DNA of 64,000 nucleotides from Ulvibacterium sp965228935 (GCF_965228935.1 NZ_OZ245846.1:2604001-2668000); one strand, 5' to 3'; counted from the stretch's first letter, positions 25,201-33,125 are shown. Numbers and translations: made by a program. Notes: generated by a model from the letters alone, not told the origin.

Positions 25201-26343
25201 CGCAACCTCAAATTCATTCCCCGCCTGACCATTCCCAACAATGGTGATTTGGTCGGCCAATTCCGTCGTACCGCCACCTCCTGCCAAGGCACTTAGATCC
25301 ACCTGATTACCAATTGTGGCCGGTCTGGTCAATGTTAGTATGTTTGTTGTACCATCAAAAGCCAAATCCGTCAGTTCGTTGGTATCATCCGTATCGTCAT
25401 TGGCAATATGGTTCGTAAGGTTGGTCGCATTGGCGGTTATATCATTTTGTAAGGGAACCGCATTGAATAAGGCTCCACCATCGGTTCCGGCAACTATGGA
25501 GTTTGGCGTATTTGCGCTTACTATGGTCTGTGCAGAGCCGCCTACGGCCGCATCCACATAGGTCTTTACCGCATTTTGCGTGGGGAAAAGAACCGTGGAG
25601 TTACCAAGCGCTATGTCATCGGATTTATTGGCCGTATCTTCCTTTAACGCCAAGGCATTGGCATTGGTAAGGATATTTGCAGCATTGGTGTTTATATTGG
25701 TTTCCAAAACGCTATCATCATAAAACGCCCCACCGTTATCCGTAAGGGCATTGTCCGGGTCGTTGCTTACAATGTCCCCTCCGGTAATAAAACCGGGGGT
25801 ATTCGCAAAGTCGTCCAAACTAAATTCGTCAGTGGCCAAGGCATCCACACCTACTGAATTTTCCGAAAGTTCGTCCCTACCCACCGAATCATCGGCCAGT
25901 TTATTGGGGCCAATGGAATTGTCCTGGATGTCCTCCCCCCTAACGCCACCGTTTACGATCTGCTCCGTACGGATACTGTTGGGGGCCACTTCAAAATTGA
26001 TGATATCGTCATTTCGTGTAATGACAATGGTACTGAGCGCGTTCTCTATAGGGTCAGCCGTAAATGTCAAGTCCGCCGAATCGCATAAATTGGCCCACTG
26101 TACCCCATCAAAATAGTGGATACATTGGGTGTCCGTGTTGTAGACCAATGCCCCTGGATTGGGAACAATACTTTCCATTTGTTGTGTGTTGATTCGGGTG
26201 ATGACCAAAACCCGCGAATTACTTTCCAATTCCAGCACAGAAGCCGGATCCAGGTTCTGGGGATTATCCCCGATTTTAATCTGACCGTTCGCCAGACTAC
26301 AGAAGAGAAGGCCAATGGATAGGAGCACTATGTTCGCTTTCAT
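22204..26343 (-). CDS. Giant fibre-like protein with six copies of a 98-residue repeat and a coiled-coil tail
   Basis: A protein of 1379 residues from ATG 26343. Order: signal peptide (LLFCSLANGQ); the N-terminal domain shared with the collagen-like protein (about 22-90); a region of short beta/turn repeats rich in NAN, ITAN and IVGDG (about 90-575); six tandem copies of a segment spanning VALLGIGNAQLAANAV to TTTWVPAAD, joined by five AAVTDTDANDGLSDFDSANG linkers; a LGIGTDNPANKLHV-type beta region; and a C-terminal tail of the kind found in Bacteroidota tail-fibre-domain proteins (KENHHLPGIKSA, FWNLSQSNLKNLEKIEELF) ending in a coiled coil. No T9SS sorting signal is visible. Probably a trimeric secreted fibre. 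Confidence 0.88.
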   Translation of the reverse strand: MKANIVLLSIGLLFCSLANGQIKIGDNPQNLDPASVLELESNSRVLVITRINTQQMESIVPNPGALVYNTDTQCIHYFDGVQWANLCDSADLTFTADPIENALSTIVITRNDDIINFEVAPNSIRTEQIVNGGVRGEDIQDNSIGPNKLADDSVGRDELSENSVGVDALATDEFSLDDFANTPGFITGGDIVSNDPDNALTDNGGAFYDDSVLETNINTNAANILTNANALALKEDTANKSDDIALGNSTVLFPTQNAVKTYVDAAVGGSAQTIVSANTPNSIVAGTDGGALFNAVPLQNDITANATNLTNHIANDDTDDTNELTDLAFDGTTNILTLTRPATIGNQVDLSALAGGGGTTELADQITIVGNGQAGNEFEVADNAIDNAKLANNAVQTVNIVNANVTDTKIAPGAANQILRTNAGGTAVTWVDLPATTGSTEEADGITITGIGTNADPFKIEPSAVLGQFLRTELGTGNVVWDDLPTGTGGAVNSDGVTIVGDGVATPLQVLDNGITTPKILDANVTDAKIAPGAPNQILRTNGAGTAVTWVDLTGVGTTELADQTTITGDGTLGDEFQVALLGIGNAQLAANAVTADKIANATILAEDLNQMGAADGQVLKWDNATTTWVPAADATGGAAVTDTDANDGLSDFDSANGYDVNVDGATLELAGDNVQVALLGIGNAQLAANAVTADKIANATILAEDLNQMGAADGQVLKWDNATTTWVPAADATGGAAVTDTDANDGLSDFDSANGYDVNVDGATLELAGDNVQVALLGIGNAQLAANAVTADKIANATILAEDLNQMGAADGQVLKWDNATTTWVPAADATGGAAVTDTDANDGLSDFDSANGYDVNVDGATLELAGDNVQVALLGIGNAQLAANAVTADKIANATILAEDLNQMGAADGQVLKWDNATTTWAPAADATGGAAVTDTDANDGLSDFDSANGYDVNVDGATLELAGDNVQVALLGIGNAQLAANAVTADKIANATILAEDLNQMGAADGQVLKWDNATTTWAPAADATGGAAVTDTDANDGLSDFDSANGYDVNVDGTTLQLSGDNVQVAPLGIGNAQLAANAVTADNIANATILAEDLNQMGAADGQVLKWDNATTTWVPAADNGNITGTAGSIFFAENGTGLPTENNAQLFWNNTLDRLGIGTDNPANKLHVTGQIRTEGVASSEGNATEPAYSFSTGNDSNTGMFRAAADQLAFSTGGTEAMRIDAGQNVGIGIAPTAKLHVDGDILAEGDILTNGDLVDQTPDYVFQKYFKGYSSLNDQYKFKSLDEIEAFVKENHHLPGIKSAAQAKADGFWNLSQSNLKNLEKIEELFLHTIAQEKKIEQLQNEKDTLAQEVQALRKDIQEIKALLKTFKSKE
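22978..24612 (-). repeat. 294-bp tandem repeat inside the giant fibre gene
   Basis: A unit of 294 bp (98 codons) recurs with exact period: the same base of the WVPAAD region lies at 22989, 23283, 23577, 23871, 24165 and 24459. The middle copies are almost identical at DNA level. The outermost copies diverge: VAPLGIGN and TADN in the last copy, DEFQ before the first. The array is visibly richer in G+C than its flanks. Because 294 is a multiple of three and stops are rare, long shadow ORFs exist in other frames. Confidence 0.95.
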
Positions 26344-26612
26344 AGGTAGACACTTTATGCCGTGAACGGCGGGACTAACAAAAGTAAAATTATCTACCCA
26401 CATACCTAATTTTAGCGGTTAAAATGCGCAGGTATCGGGGTGAAGTGAAAACAATTTTTTGCGAAGCCCTCCGGGGCGATTCGGATATCCCAAAATCAAG
26501 GGGATTACTCCCTGAAAAAAGTAGAATTCCTGGAAATTAACAAAAGTTTAGAGACGTGCGTTTTTTTATGAGGATAACTTATACTTTCTTTATCTTTCTT
26601 AAAAAAAGTATA

Positions 26613-27359
26613 ATGAGATACCTTTTGCCGCTGTTGCTCTGCATTTTTTTTGGTAATGCCGGATCGGCACAGGATGATGAGCGTACGATTTTACGGGGAA
26701 AGGTTCTGTACCGCAACAGTAGCGTGGTCAATGAAAATGTAATCAATACCACCACGGAAAGGGCCACGATCACGAATGACAATGGGGAATTTGCGATTCG
26801 GGTGAAGGAGGGCGACGAACTTGTTTTTACCGCGGTAAACTATCAATTGGAGATTGTAAAGATTACCGAGGAAATACTTCAACGCAACCGCTTGGTGGTA
26901 GAGGTGAACGAGAAAGTGACCGAATTGGACGAGGTGGTACTGTCCCCCGAGGACCAAGAACGTTATTTGGCGCTAAAGAACGAGCAACTCAAAGGTTTCG
27001 AGTACGAAATCGACCGTTCCACGGAAGTGGAGAACATAGCCATGTCGCAAACCGATCGTGGAATGCGGGACGGTCTAAACATCGCCAATATTTTTAGGGC
27101 ACTACTGAAATCGGGCAAGGCGGCGGAAGAAGAGGGACCTAGGTTAAAGGTAAGTGAAGCCTTACGACAGATCTACGATGACGAGTTCTTTGTATTGGAC
27201 CTAAAACTCCCTCAGGATAAGATCGATGCTTTTTTACTGTACTGTGACACGCAGATGCCGGCACAATCTTTGCTGCGAAAGGACAATGAGTTCCAGTTGA
27301 TCGATTTTCTGGTAACACATAGCGAAACGTTCCGTAAGTCCTTGGATGAAGGGAAATAG
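26613..27359 (+). CDS. Carboxypeptidase-regulatory-like domain protein A
   Basis: A 248-residue secreted protein. ATG 26613 gives a clean signal peptide (MRYLLPLLLCIFFGNAGSAQ); longer in-frame starts at 26556 and 26571 are less likely. Residues about 25-110 form a CarboxypepD_reg-like beta-sandwich (LRGKVLYRNSSVVNENVIN, ATITNDNGEFAI), then VTELDEVVLSP, the form seen before TonB plugs. No barrel follows. The C-terminal part (FFVLDLKLPQDKIDAFLLYC) is paralogous to the next gene. The 3' end overlaps the next gene by 14 bases. Function unknown. Confidence 0.88.
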   Translation: MRYLLPLLLCIFFGNAGSAQDDERTILRGKVLYRNSSVVNENVINTTTERATITNDNGEFAIRVKEGDELVFTAVNYQLEIVKITEEILQRNRLVVEVNEKVTELDEVVLSPEDQERYLALKNEQLKGFEYEIDRSTEVENIAMSQTDRGMRDGLNIANIFRALLKSGKAAEEEGPRLKVSEALRQIYDDEFFVLDLKLPQDKIDAFLLYCDTQMPAQSLLRKDNEFQLIDFLVTHSETFRKSLDEGK

Positions 27360-28128
27360 TACAGTTCTTATATGTTTTCTTTTATGCGCCATTTCCATGG
27401 AGGCCCAATCCCTTCTTTCCAAAAGATTGGAAGGGCGGGTGTATAGTAAAGAAGGGGACGTAGCGGCTACCCATGTACTGAACATTACCGCACAAAAGGC
27501 AACGATAACCGATGTAAACGGTTTTTTTTCAATTTCGGTCAAACTCAATGATACCCTAGTCTTTTCCGCGATCCAATTTAAACGGAAAGAGGTCGTTGTA
27601 AGTCCAAAAGTGTTGGAAAGCAAATTTTTGCTGGTCCCTTTGGAAGAAGCGCTTACGGAACTGGACGAGGTGGTGGTACGCCTCTATAATTTATCCGGGG
27701 ATATGGGTTCGGATTTGAACAACCTGGAGACCGAATCCGTTGTAACGGCTTCCACCCTGGGATTGCCCAATGCCTATGTAAAGCCCCCTACGCAGGCCGA
27801 ACGACAATTCTTTGAAGCTACCACCGGAGGGGGTATCGTTCCCTTAAACCCTATCCTGAACGCTATTTCCGGTCGTACCAAAATGTTGAAAAACCGGCTA
27901 AAACGAAACACAAAGTATGAACGCACCCAAAGGGTTCGGGCATTTTATCCGGATTCCCTTTTTGTAAAGGATTTGAAAATACCTCAGGAAAGTATACCGG
28001 ATTTTATGTATTTCTGTGAAGTGGATTCTACTTTTCAGGCCATAGTGGACACCCATGATCAGCTGAAGATATGGGAATACATGCGAAAAAAGAGTCAGTA
28101 CTATCGGAAAAACAATAAGTTGGAATAG
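27346..28128 (+). CDS. Carboxypeptidase-regulatory-like domain protein B
   Basis: A 260-residue paralogue of the preceding product: signal peptide (LLCAISMEAQ), regulatory-like sandwich (LEGRVYSKEGDVAATHVLNI, ATITDVNGFFSI), LTELDEVVVRL, then a middle region of its own and the shared C-terminal LFVKDLKIPQESIPDFMYFC. Probably periplasmic or outer-membrane-associated. It is co-transcribed with the upstream paralogue (14-base overlap). Followed by 435 bases without a gene that hold three kinds of short repeats. Confidence 0.87.
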   Translation: MKGNSTVLICFLLCAISMEAQSLLSKRLEGRVYSKEGDVAATHVLNITAQKATITDVNGFFSISVKLNDTLVFSAIQFKRKEVVVSPKVLESKFLLVPLEEALTELDEVVVRLYNLSGDMGSDLNNLETESVVTASTLGLPNAYVKPPTQAERQFFEATTGGGIVPLNPILNAISGRTKMLKNRLKRNTKYERTQRVRAFYPDSLFVKDLKIPQESIPDFMYFCEVDSTFQAIVDTHDQLKIWEYMRKKSQYYRKNNKLE

Positions 28129-28136
28129 TTTTTTTA

Positions 28137-28220
28137 GACGCTAGACGCTAGACGCTAGACGCTGGACGCTGGACGCTGGACGCTGGACGCTGGGCGCTGG
28201 ACGCTGGACGCTGGACGTGT
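28137..28220. repeat. Heptamer tandem repeat GACGCTR, 11 copies
   Basis: Three GACGCTA units are followed by GACGCTG units (one with GGCGCTG) without a break from 28137 to 28213, then a decayed GACGTGT. It begins nine bases after the stop of the preceding gene. Seven bases is not a multiple of three and no ORF uses it. Similar heptamers occur in intergenic DNA of other Flavobacteriia (from memory). Confidence 0.93.
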
Positions 28221-28340
28221 AATGTTAGGTTCAGTGTGAGAACCAAAATTCAAAACTCAAGCCCAACCTCTAGACGTTGACCTCTTCGGAAAGATGAAAG
28301 GATGGAAAGACATTGCAAGTACCGCATAAACTATGAGTTT

Positions 28341-28407
28341 TTGACCATGAACAATTGACAATGAACAGTGAACAATTAACAGTGGGTAGTGAACAATGAA
28401 GGATTAA
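28341..28407. repeat. Degenerate AACARTGAACA-type short repeats
   Basis: An irregular run of TTGAC, CAATGAACA, GTGAACAATT and AACAGTG words, with no coding potential, in the same intergenic gap as the heptamer array. The words recur at spacings of 6-12 bases. Confidence 0.7.
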
Positions 28408-28463
28408 CGGCTATGTTGTTTTGATCTGTAGTTGAAGGAGCAAAATCCAACACTTAACTTCCA

Positions 28464-28497
28464 GAAACCTGAAACCTGAAACCCAAAACTGAAAACG
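28464..28497. repeat. GAAACCT heptamer repeats, about three copies plus decayed units
   Basis: GAAACCTGAAACCTGAAACC followed by decayed units (CAAAACTGAAAAC). This is the third separate low-complexity array within the gap at 28129-28563. The rest of this gap shows nothing recognisable apart from a -7 box at its right end. Confidence 0.75.
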
Positions 28498-28551
28498 AAC
28501 AACCAATATCAAACTACAAGCACGGACATCAATTTTGGCACGTGGTTTGCT

Positions 28552-28559
28552 TATTTTTG
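28552..28559 (+). promoter_or_regulatory. -7 promoter box TATTTTTG before the DUF6702 gene
   Basis: It fits TAnnTTTG. A TTG at 28535-28537 is only 14 bases upstream, shorter than usual. The ATG at 28564 begins four bases after the box, the same geometry as at 11238/11243 and 31542/31547. Confidence 0.4.
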
Positions 28560-28563
28560 AAGG

Positions 28564-29070
28564 ATGAAACTATTTAAGAAAGGACTTTTCCTGTTGGTCC
28601 TGCCCCTGTTTGCCTTTGTTTTGGCACATAAGTTTTATGTAAGCGTCACCAACGTTGGGTATTCGGAAAAGGAGGATGCGTTACAGATAACTTGTCGGAT
28701 TTTCATAGACGACCTTGAAAACGTACTGGAAGAGCGCTATGATTTTAAGGCGTATCTAGCGACCCACGAGGAATCCGAGTCCGCCGACAGCCTTATTGAA
28801 AGATACCTAAGATCCAAATTCACCATACAAATCGACGGTAGCGATATGGCCTATGATTTTTTTGGCAAAAAATATGATCATGATGTGGTGATATGTTATA
28901 TAGAGGTTCCCAAAATCGATTTAAAAAATAAAACCAGCATTCGGATCAGGAACGAAGTACTCACCGATTTGTTCGAAGAACAACAAAACATTGTCCATTT
29001 TCGGATCCAGGGAAAGAAAAAAAGCTTTGTACTCACCAAGTCCGATACTAACGGAACGTTAAATTTGTAA
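28564..29070 (+). CDS. DUF6702-like secreted protein
   Basis: A 168-residue protein with an N-terminal signal or anchor (LFLLVLPLFAFVLAHKFYVS). The HKFYVSVTNVGYSEKEDALQITCRIFIDD start of the mature part, the middle SLIERYLRSKFTIQIDG, and the IVHFRIQGKKKSF end match a Bacteroidota family I know as DUF6702. The function is unknown. It sits directly upstream of the M1 peptidase, an arrangement that recurs in related genomes (from memory), so the two may act together. Confidence 0.8.
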   Translation: MKLFKKGLFLLVLPLFAFVLAHKFYVSVTNVGYSEKEDALQITCRIFIDDLENVLEERYDFKAYLATHEESESADSLIERYLRSKFTIQIDGSDMAYDFFGKKYDHDVVICYIEVPKIDLKNKTSIRIRNEVLTDLFEEQQNIVHFRIQGKKKSFVLTKSDTNGTLNL

Positions 29071-29129
29071 CATTTTTCCGAATAAAACCAAAAAAAGTTT
29101 AACTTTCGCGCCTTATAAATTAAACAAGA

Positions 29130-31436
29130 ATGAAGTCTATTCCCATTTTTTTCACCTCACTATTGTTCCTTTTGGGAGGAACGGCCATAGCCCAATATAA
29201 CGATGAAAACCGTGAACCGGGTCATTACAACCAGAACAAGTTTAAGCAGCTCTATGAAGAGTTCGCTACACCAAATACGTATCGATCGGCTTCCGGTGCC
29301 CCCGGTCCGGATTACTATCAACAACAGGCAGACTATGTCATGGACATTGAACTGGATGATAAAAACGCCAGAATATATGGGGAAGAGACCATAACCTACA
29401 CGAACAATTCCCCGGATGATTTGGAATACCTTTGGTTGCAGCTAGATCAGAATGTACGCATCAAGGACACCAAATCCGCCTTGCGGAATGAAACGAGGAT
29501 TGCCCAAGCGGAAAGGGTGGAAAGCTTTGTAAAAAAGTATGTTTCGGAACCTTTTGATGGCGGTTTCAATATTGAGTTCGTTAAGGATGTTAATGGAAGG
29601 CCCCTATCGTATACCATCAATCAAACGATGATGCGGATAGATATCCCACGACCGCTAAAAAGCAAGGAACAGATTTCCTTTTCCATAAAATGGAATTACA
29701 ATATCCCCGACCACACCGTGAATAGGGCCAGATCTGGATATGAGTATTTTCCAAAAGATGGTAATAGGGCCTATGTCATTGCCCAGTTTTTCCCAAGAAT
29801 GGCCGTTTATAGCGATGTTGAGGGTTGGCAGAACCATCAATTTTGGGGAAGCGGGGAGTTTGCCCTACCCTTTGGGGATTATGAAGTGAACATCACGGTA
29901 CCGGCGGATCATGTACTGGATGCCACCGGAACCCTACAGAACCGAAAAGAGGTATTTTCCAGGGAGATGTTGAAACGCTATGACCAGTCAAAGAAATCCT
30001 ACGACAAACCTGTATTGATCGTTACCCAGGAAGAAGCCGAAGCCGCCGAAAAAGGATTTTCGGAAAAAAAGAAGACTTGGCGCTTTAAGGCAAAAAACGT
30101 AAGGGACTATGGTTTTGCCACATCCCGTAAGTTTATATGGGACATGCAGGCCGTTAAGATAGGCAACAAGGACGTTATGGCCGTTTCGCTTTACCCTAAG
30201 GAAGGCAATCCGCTTTGGGAAGAGTATTCCACCAAGGCCGTTGCCCATACCTTAAAATCCTATTCGGAGCACACATTTGATTACCCTTATCCCAAGGCCA
30301 TTTCGGTACATGCCAAAAATCAAGGTATGGAGTATCCCATGATCTGTTGGAACTATGGCCGTCCCAATACCGATGGCTCATACTCGGATCAGGTAAAATT
30401 CGGGATGATAAGTGTCATCATACATGAGGTGGGCCATAACTTTTTCCCTATGATCGTCAATTCCGATGAACGGCAGTGGGGTTGGATGGACGAAGGTCTG
30501 GATACCTTTATGCAATACATGGCGGAGCAGGAATTCGGAGAGAAATATCCCGATGCGATTGCGGGATATGAGACCTACCCGTCCAGAAGGGGAGAACCCT
30601 ACAAAGTGGTTCCCTATATGGCAGGAGATCAAAGTACATTGGCGCCTATTATGTCCAATCCCGAAAATGTATACCAACTTGGACCCAATGCTTACGGCAA
30701 GCCTGCGACGGCCTTGAACATTCTTCGCGAGACCGTTATGGGAAGGGAACTTTTTGACCATGCTTTTAAGACCTATGCCCAACGTTGGAAGTTTAAGCAT
30801 CCGACCCCGGAGGACTTTTTCCGGACCATGGAGGATGCCTCAGCGGTGGATTTGGATTGGTATTGGAGGTCCTGGTTCTATACCACGGATTATGTGGATA
30901 TAGGTGTGAAAGACATAAAAAAGTATTTTGTAAACGATGGTCCCACAAAAGAGATGCGTGAGTATATGGCACAAAGGAACATTTCCGAGGCAGATTTACT
31001 GCCCCAGGTTTTCCTGGCCGAGGAAGATAGCGATGATTTTAACGAGGACTTAAAGGGGAAGGAAGCTTCGCAAAATTCCATGTTCCTTAAGGAGTTTATG
31101 ATGGACAAGATGAGTGCGGAGGAAAGGGCGCTTGTTAAGGAACCCAAGTATTTTTATGAAATTACCTTTGATAAGCCCGGTGGAATACCAATGCCATTGA
31201 TTGTTGAGTATACCTATGCCGACGGAACCAAGGAGAACATAACCTATCCCGCCGAAATATGGAGAAAAAATGATAAGGAGGTCAAAAGGGTCATTGCCTC
31301 CGATAAAGAACTGGTGGGCGTTGTAGTAGACCCAAAATTGGAAACCGCGGATATAGATATCACCAATAACTCTTGGCCCCAAAAAGAGGCAAAATCCGAT
31401 TTTGACAAATTTAAGGAGAATATCAAGGGCAAATAA
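29130..31436 (+). CDS. M1-family metallopeptidase (aminopeptidase N-like), secreted
   Basis: A zinc aminopeptidase-like protein of 768 residues with a signal peptide (LLFLLGGTAIAQ). The zinc site is intact: HEVGH followed 18 residues later by the Glu of WMDEGLDTF. The usual GAMEN substrate loop is replaced by a GMEYPMICW segment, as in Bacteroidota members. The C-terminal domain is beta-rich and ends with a Lys-rich tail, and I see no T9SS sorting domain. It lies 59 bases after the DUF6702 gene. Confidence 0.93.
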   Translation: MKSIPIFFTSLLFLLGGTAIAQYNDENREPGHYNQNKFKQLYEEFATPNTYRSASGAPGPDYYQQQADYVMDIELDDKNARIYGEETITYTNNSPDDLEYLWLQLDQNVRIKDTKSALRNETRIAQAERVESFVKKYVSEPFDGGFNIEFVKDVNGRPLSYTINQTMMRIDIPRPLKSKEQISFSIKWNYNIPDHTVNRARSGYEYFPKDGNRAYVIAQFFPRMAVYSDVEGWQNHQFWGSGEFALPFGDYEVNITVPADHVLDATGTLQNRKEVFSREMLKRYDQSKKSYDKPVLIVTQEEAEAAEKGFSEKKKTWRFKAKNVRDYGFATSRKFIWDMQAVKIGNKDVMAVSLYPKEGNPLWEEYSTKAVAHTLKSYSEHTFDYPYPKAISVHAKNQGMEYPMICWNYGRPNTDGSYSDQVKFGMISVIIHEVGHNFFPMIVNSDERQWGWMDEGLDTFMQYMAEQEFGEKYPDAIAGYETYPSRRGEPYKVVPYMAGDQSTLAPIMSNPENVYQLGPNAYGKPATALNILRETVMGRELFDHAFKTYAQRWKFKHPTPEDFFRTMEDASAVDLDWYWRSWFYTTDYVDIGVKDIKKYFVNDGPTKEMREYMAQRNISEADLLPQVFLAEEDSDDFNEDLKGKEASQNSMFLKEFMMDKMSAEERALVKEPKYFYEITFDKPGGIPMPLIVEYTYADGTKENITYPAEIWRKNDKEVKRVIASDKELVGVVVDPKLETADIDITNNSWPQKEAKSDFDKFKENIKGK

Positions 31437-31534
31437 GCGACTAAAGGAGCATTGATCGACCCTGTCCCAAGTAATCTGCTTACTTTTTGGACAGGAAACC
31501 TTGGAGGTCTCTTCAATTGCTATCCAAACTTGAC

Positions 31535-31542
31535 TATATTTG
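31535..31542 (+). promoter_or_regulatory. -7 promoter box TATATTTG before tatA
   Basis: A perfect TAnnTTTG box. The tatA ATG at 31547 starts four bases later, so the mRNA would have almost no leader. A TTG at 31517-31519 lies 15 bases upstream. This box is one reason to choose ATG 31547 rather than the earlier in-frame ATG at 31487. Confidence 0.45.
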
Positions 31543-31546
31543 TAGT

Positions 31547-31885
31547 ATGTATGCTGTACACTTTTTGTTCATAAGCGGAGGTGAGATATTCTTCATCATG
31601 TTTATCGTGGTCATGGTTTTCGGCGCCGATAAAATTCCAGGTATTGCCAAAGGTTTGGGGAAAGGTATGCGCCAATTAAAAGACGCCACGGAAGATATTA
31701 AGCAAGAAATTCAGAGAAGTGCGGAGAAACAAGGTATTGATACTAGCTTGGTATCGGATATCCAAAAGGACATCGATGATGTTAAGAATAGTGTAAGTTC
31801 CAACCTAGGCGATGGCATTACCAAGGAGTTGGGCGATGTAAAAAAGAGTATTGATGATGTTTCGGGCACCATCAAGCGACAATAG
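31547..31885 (+). CDS. tatA: Sec-independent protein translocase TatA
   Basis: TatA forms the pore of the twin-arginine system that exports folded proteins. The 112-residue product from ATG 31547 has one short N-terminal membrane helix (FLFISGGEIFFIMFIVVMVF), the FGADKIPGIAKGLGKGMRQLK hinge and amphipathic helix, and an acidic/Lys-rich tail. The FG-x-DKIP motif is classic for the family. The neighbouring PAP2 gene starts eight bases downstream. A likely client here is the VanY-like carboxypeptidase with an RRSFIKK signal. Confidence 0.95.
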   Translation: MYAVHFLFISGGEIFFIMFIVVMVFGADKIPGIAKGLGKGMRQLKDATEDIKQEIQRSAEKQGIDTSLVSDIQKDIDDVKNSVSSNLGDGITKELGDVKKSIDDVSGTIKRQ

Positions 31886-31893
31886 TTGCGCTT

Positions 31894-32466
31894 ATGCTCG
31901 AAAAGATTCTTCAATGGGATAGGGACACATTTATTTACCTCAACAATCTCGGAATAGAAGAATACGATTTTTTTTGGTCCACGGTTACCAACATCTCCAC
32001 CTGGATTCCGTTATTCATTTTGTTTTTTATCATTATTTACCGGAAATACCCGAAACGGGAAGCACTTTTTGTTTCCCTCACCATAATCGCCCTGGTATTT
32101 TTTATTACTACGGCCACGGATATGACCAAGGAATACGTGGCCAGGTTACGGCCCAATAACGATAGTCAGGTCAATACCTTGATACGGATTCTAAAAACTC
32201 CGACAACCTATAGTTTTTTTTCAGGCCATGCGTCAAGCTCGTTTTCCGTTACTACGCTGGTAGTGCTCTTTCTTCATAAAAGATTCAAATGGTGTTGGTT
32301 CTTCTATGTTTGGCCCTTACTTTTTGCTGCAAGTCGTATCTATGTGGGCGTGCACTATCCCGTAGATATCATAGTGGGCGCTCTGGTTGGGGTTTTATCG
32401 GCCTTTCTCTTTTATACCATGTACGTTAGGCTCATCGTACCCTACTTAAGGTTAAGCCGTCCCTAA
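31894..32466 (+). CDS. PAP2-family membrane phosphatase
   Basis: A lipid phosphatase-type protein of 190 residues with about five membrane helices. The three PAP2 motifs are KEYVARLRPNND (K-x6-RP), FSGHASSS (SGH) and SRIYVGVHYPVD (SR-x5-H-x3-D), so the enzyme should be active. Substrates of the family are phosphatidate, undecaprenyl pyrophosphate or similar lipids. Its 3' end overlaps the convergent O-methyltransferase gene by 35 bases. Confidence 0.93.
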   Translation: MLEKILQWDRDTFIYLNNLGIEEYDFFWSTVTNISTWIPLFILFFIIIYRKYPKREALFVSLTIIALVFFITTATDMTKEYVARLRPNNDSQVNTLIRILKTPTTYSFFSGHASSSFSVTTLVVLFLHKRFKWCWFFYVWPLLFAASRIYVGVHYPVDIIVGALVGVLSAFLFYTMYVRLIVPYLRLSRP

Positions 32467-33073
32467 TGGGCAAGAGTACGGTTTCTACCCGGGGATCTTC
32501 CTTCAGTTGTTCGTTATAATCCAGGACCACCTTTGTAGTTTTATCCTTTGGATCTAAAGGTTCTACCACTTTGCCGGACCAGAGCACGTTGTCCGATAGA
32601 ATAATGCTTCCGGATTGCGTTTTTTGAAGAACGGCCTCAAAATAAGCGGGATAGTCCATTTTTTCCGCATCAATAAATACCAAGTCAAAAACAACTTCCA
32701 ATTCCGGTATAATTTCCAAAGCATCCCCGGTATGTTGTATAATTTTGTTTCCAAACCCACTTTTGTCAAAATACCGCCGTTGTATGCCGTACAATTCTTC
32801 ATTTTTATCTATGGTATGCAGTTTTCCATCACGGGATAGGCCTTCCGCCAAACAGATGGCCGAATAGCCCGTATAGGTGCCGATTTCCAAAATGGTATTC
32901 GGACGTATTATTTTTGACAACAAGCTGAGTACCCTCCCCTGAAAATGACCTGTCAGCATACGGGGCCGAACCACTTTCAGGTGGGTCTCCCGGGTGAGTT
33001 CCTGCAATACTTCCGGTTCTTCCTGGGAACGACTTGCAATATATTCTTCCAATATGGGAGATAAAAAGTGCAT
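32432..33073 (-). CDS. O-methyltransferase (class I, catechol OMT-like)
   Basis: A 213-residue protein from ATG 33073. The SAM site is ILEIGTYTGYSAICLAEGL (motif I), then DLVFIDAEKMDYPAYFE and IILSDNVLWSGKV with the metal-binding Asp/Asn residues of cation-dependent O-methyltransferases. The physiological substrate is unknown. It is divergent from the following GNAT gene, 52 bases away. Confidence 0.92.
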   Translation of the reverse strand: MHFLSPILEEYIASRSQEEPEVLQELTRETHLKVVRPRMLTGHFQGRVLSLLSKIIRPNTILEIGTYTGYSAICLAEGLSRDGKLHTIDKNEELYGIQRRYFDKSGFGNKIIQHTGDALEIIPELEVVFDLVFIDAEKMDYPAYFEAVLQKTQSGSIILSDNVLWSGKVVEPLDPKDKTTKVVLDYNEQLKEDPRVETVLLPIRDGLTLSRVR

Positions 33074-33125
33074 AAAACGGTTTTGACAAAAATATGGATT
33101 ACCTTGAAATCGAAAAGCAAAAACC

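Noticed and set aside
28137..28220. Heptamer repeat as a CRISPR array
   Set aside because: The units are 7 bases without spacers, and no cas genes are nearby.
31461..31495. Hairpin CCTGTCC/GGACAGG between the M1 peptidase and tatA genes as a terminator
   Set aside because: The loop is 21 bases and no T-run follows, so it is not supported as a terminator. It may be chance or an RNA structure.
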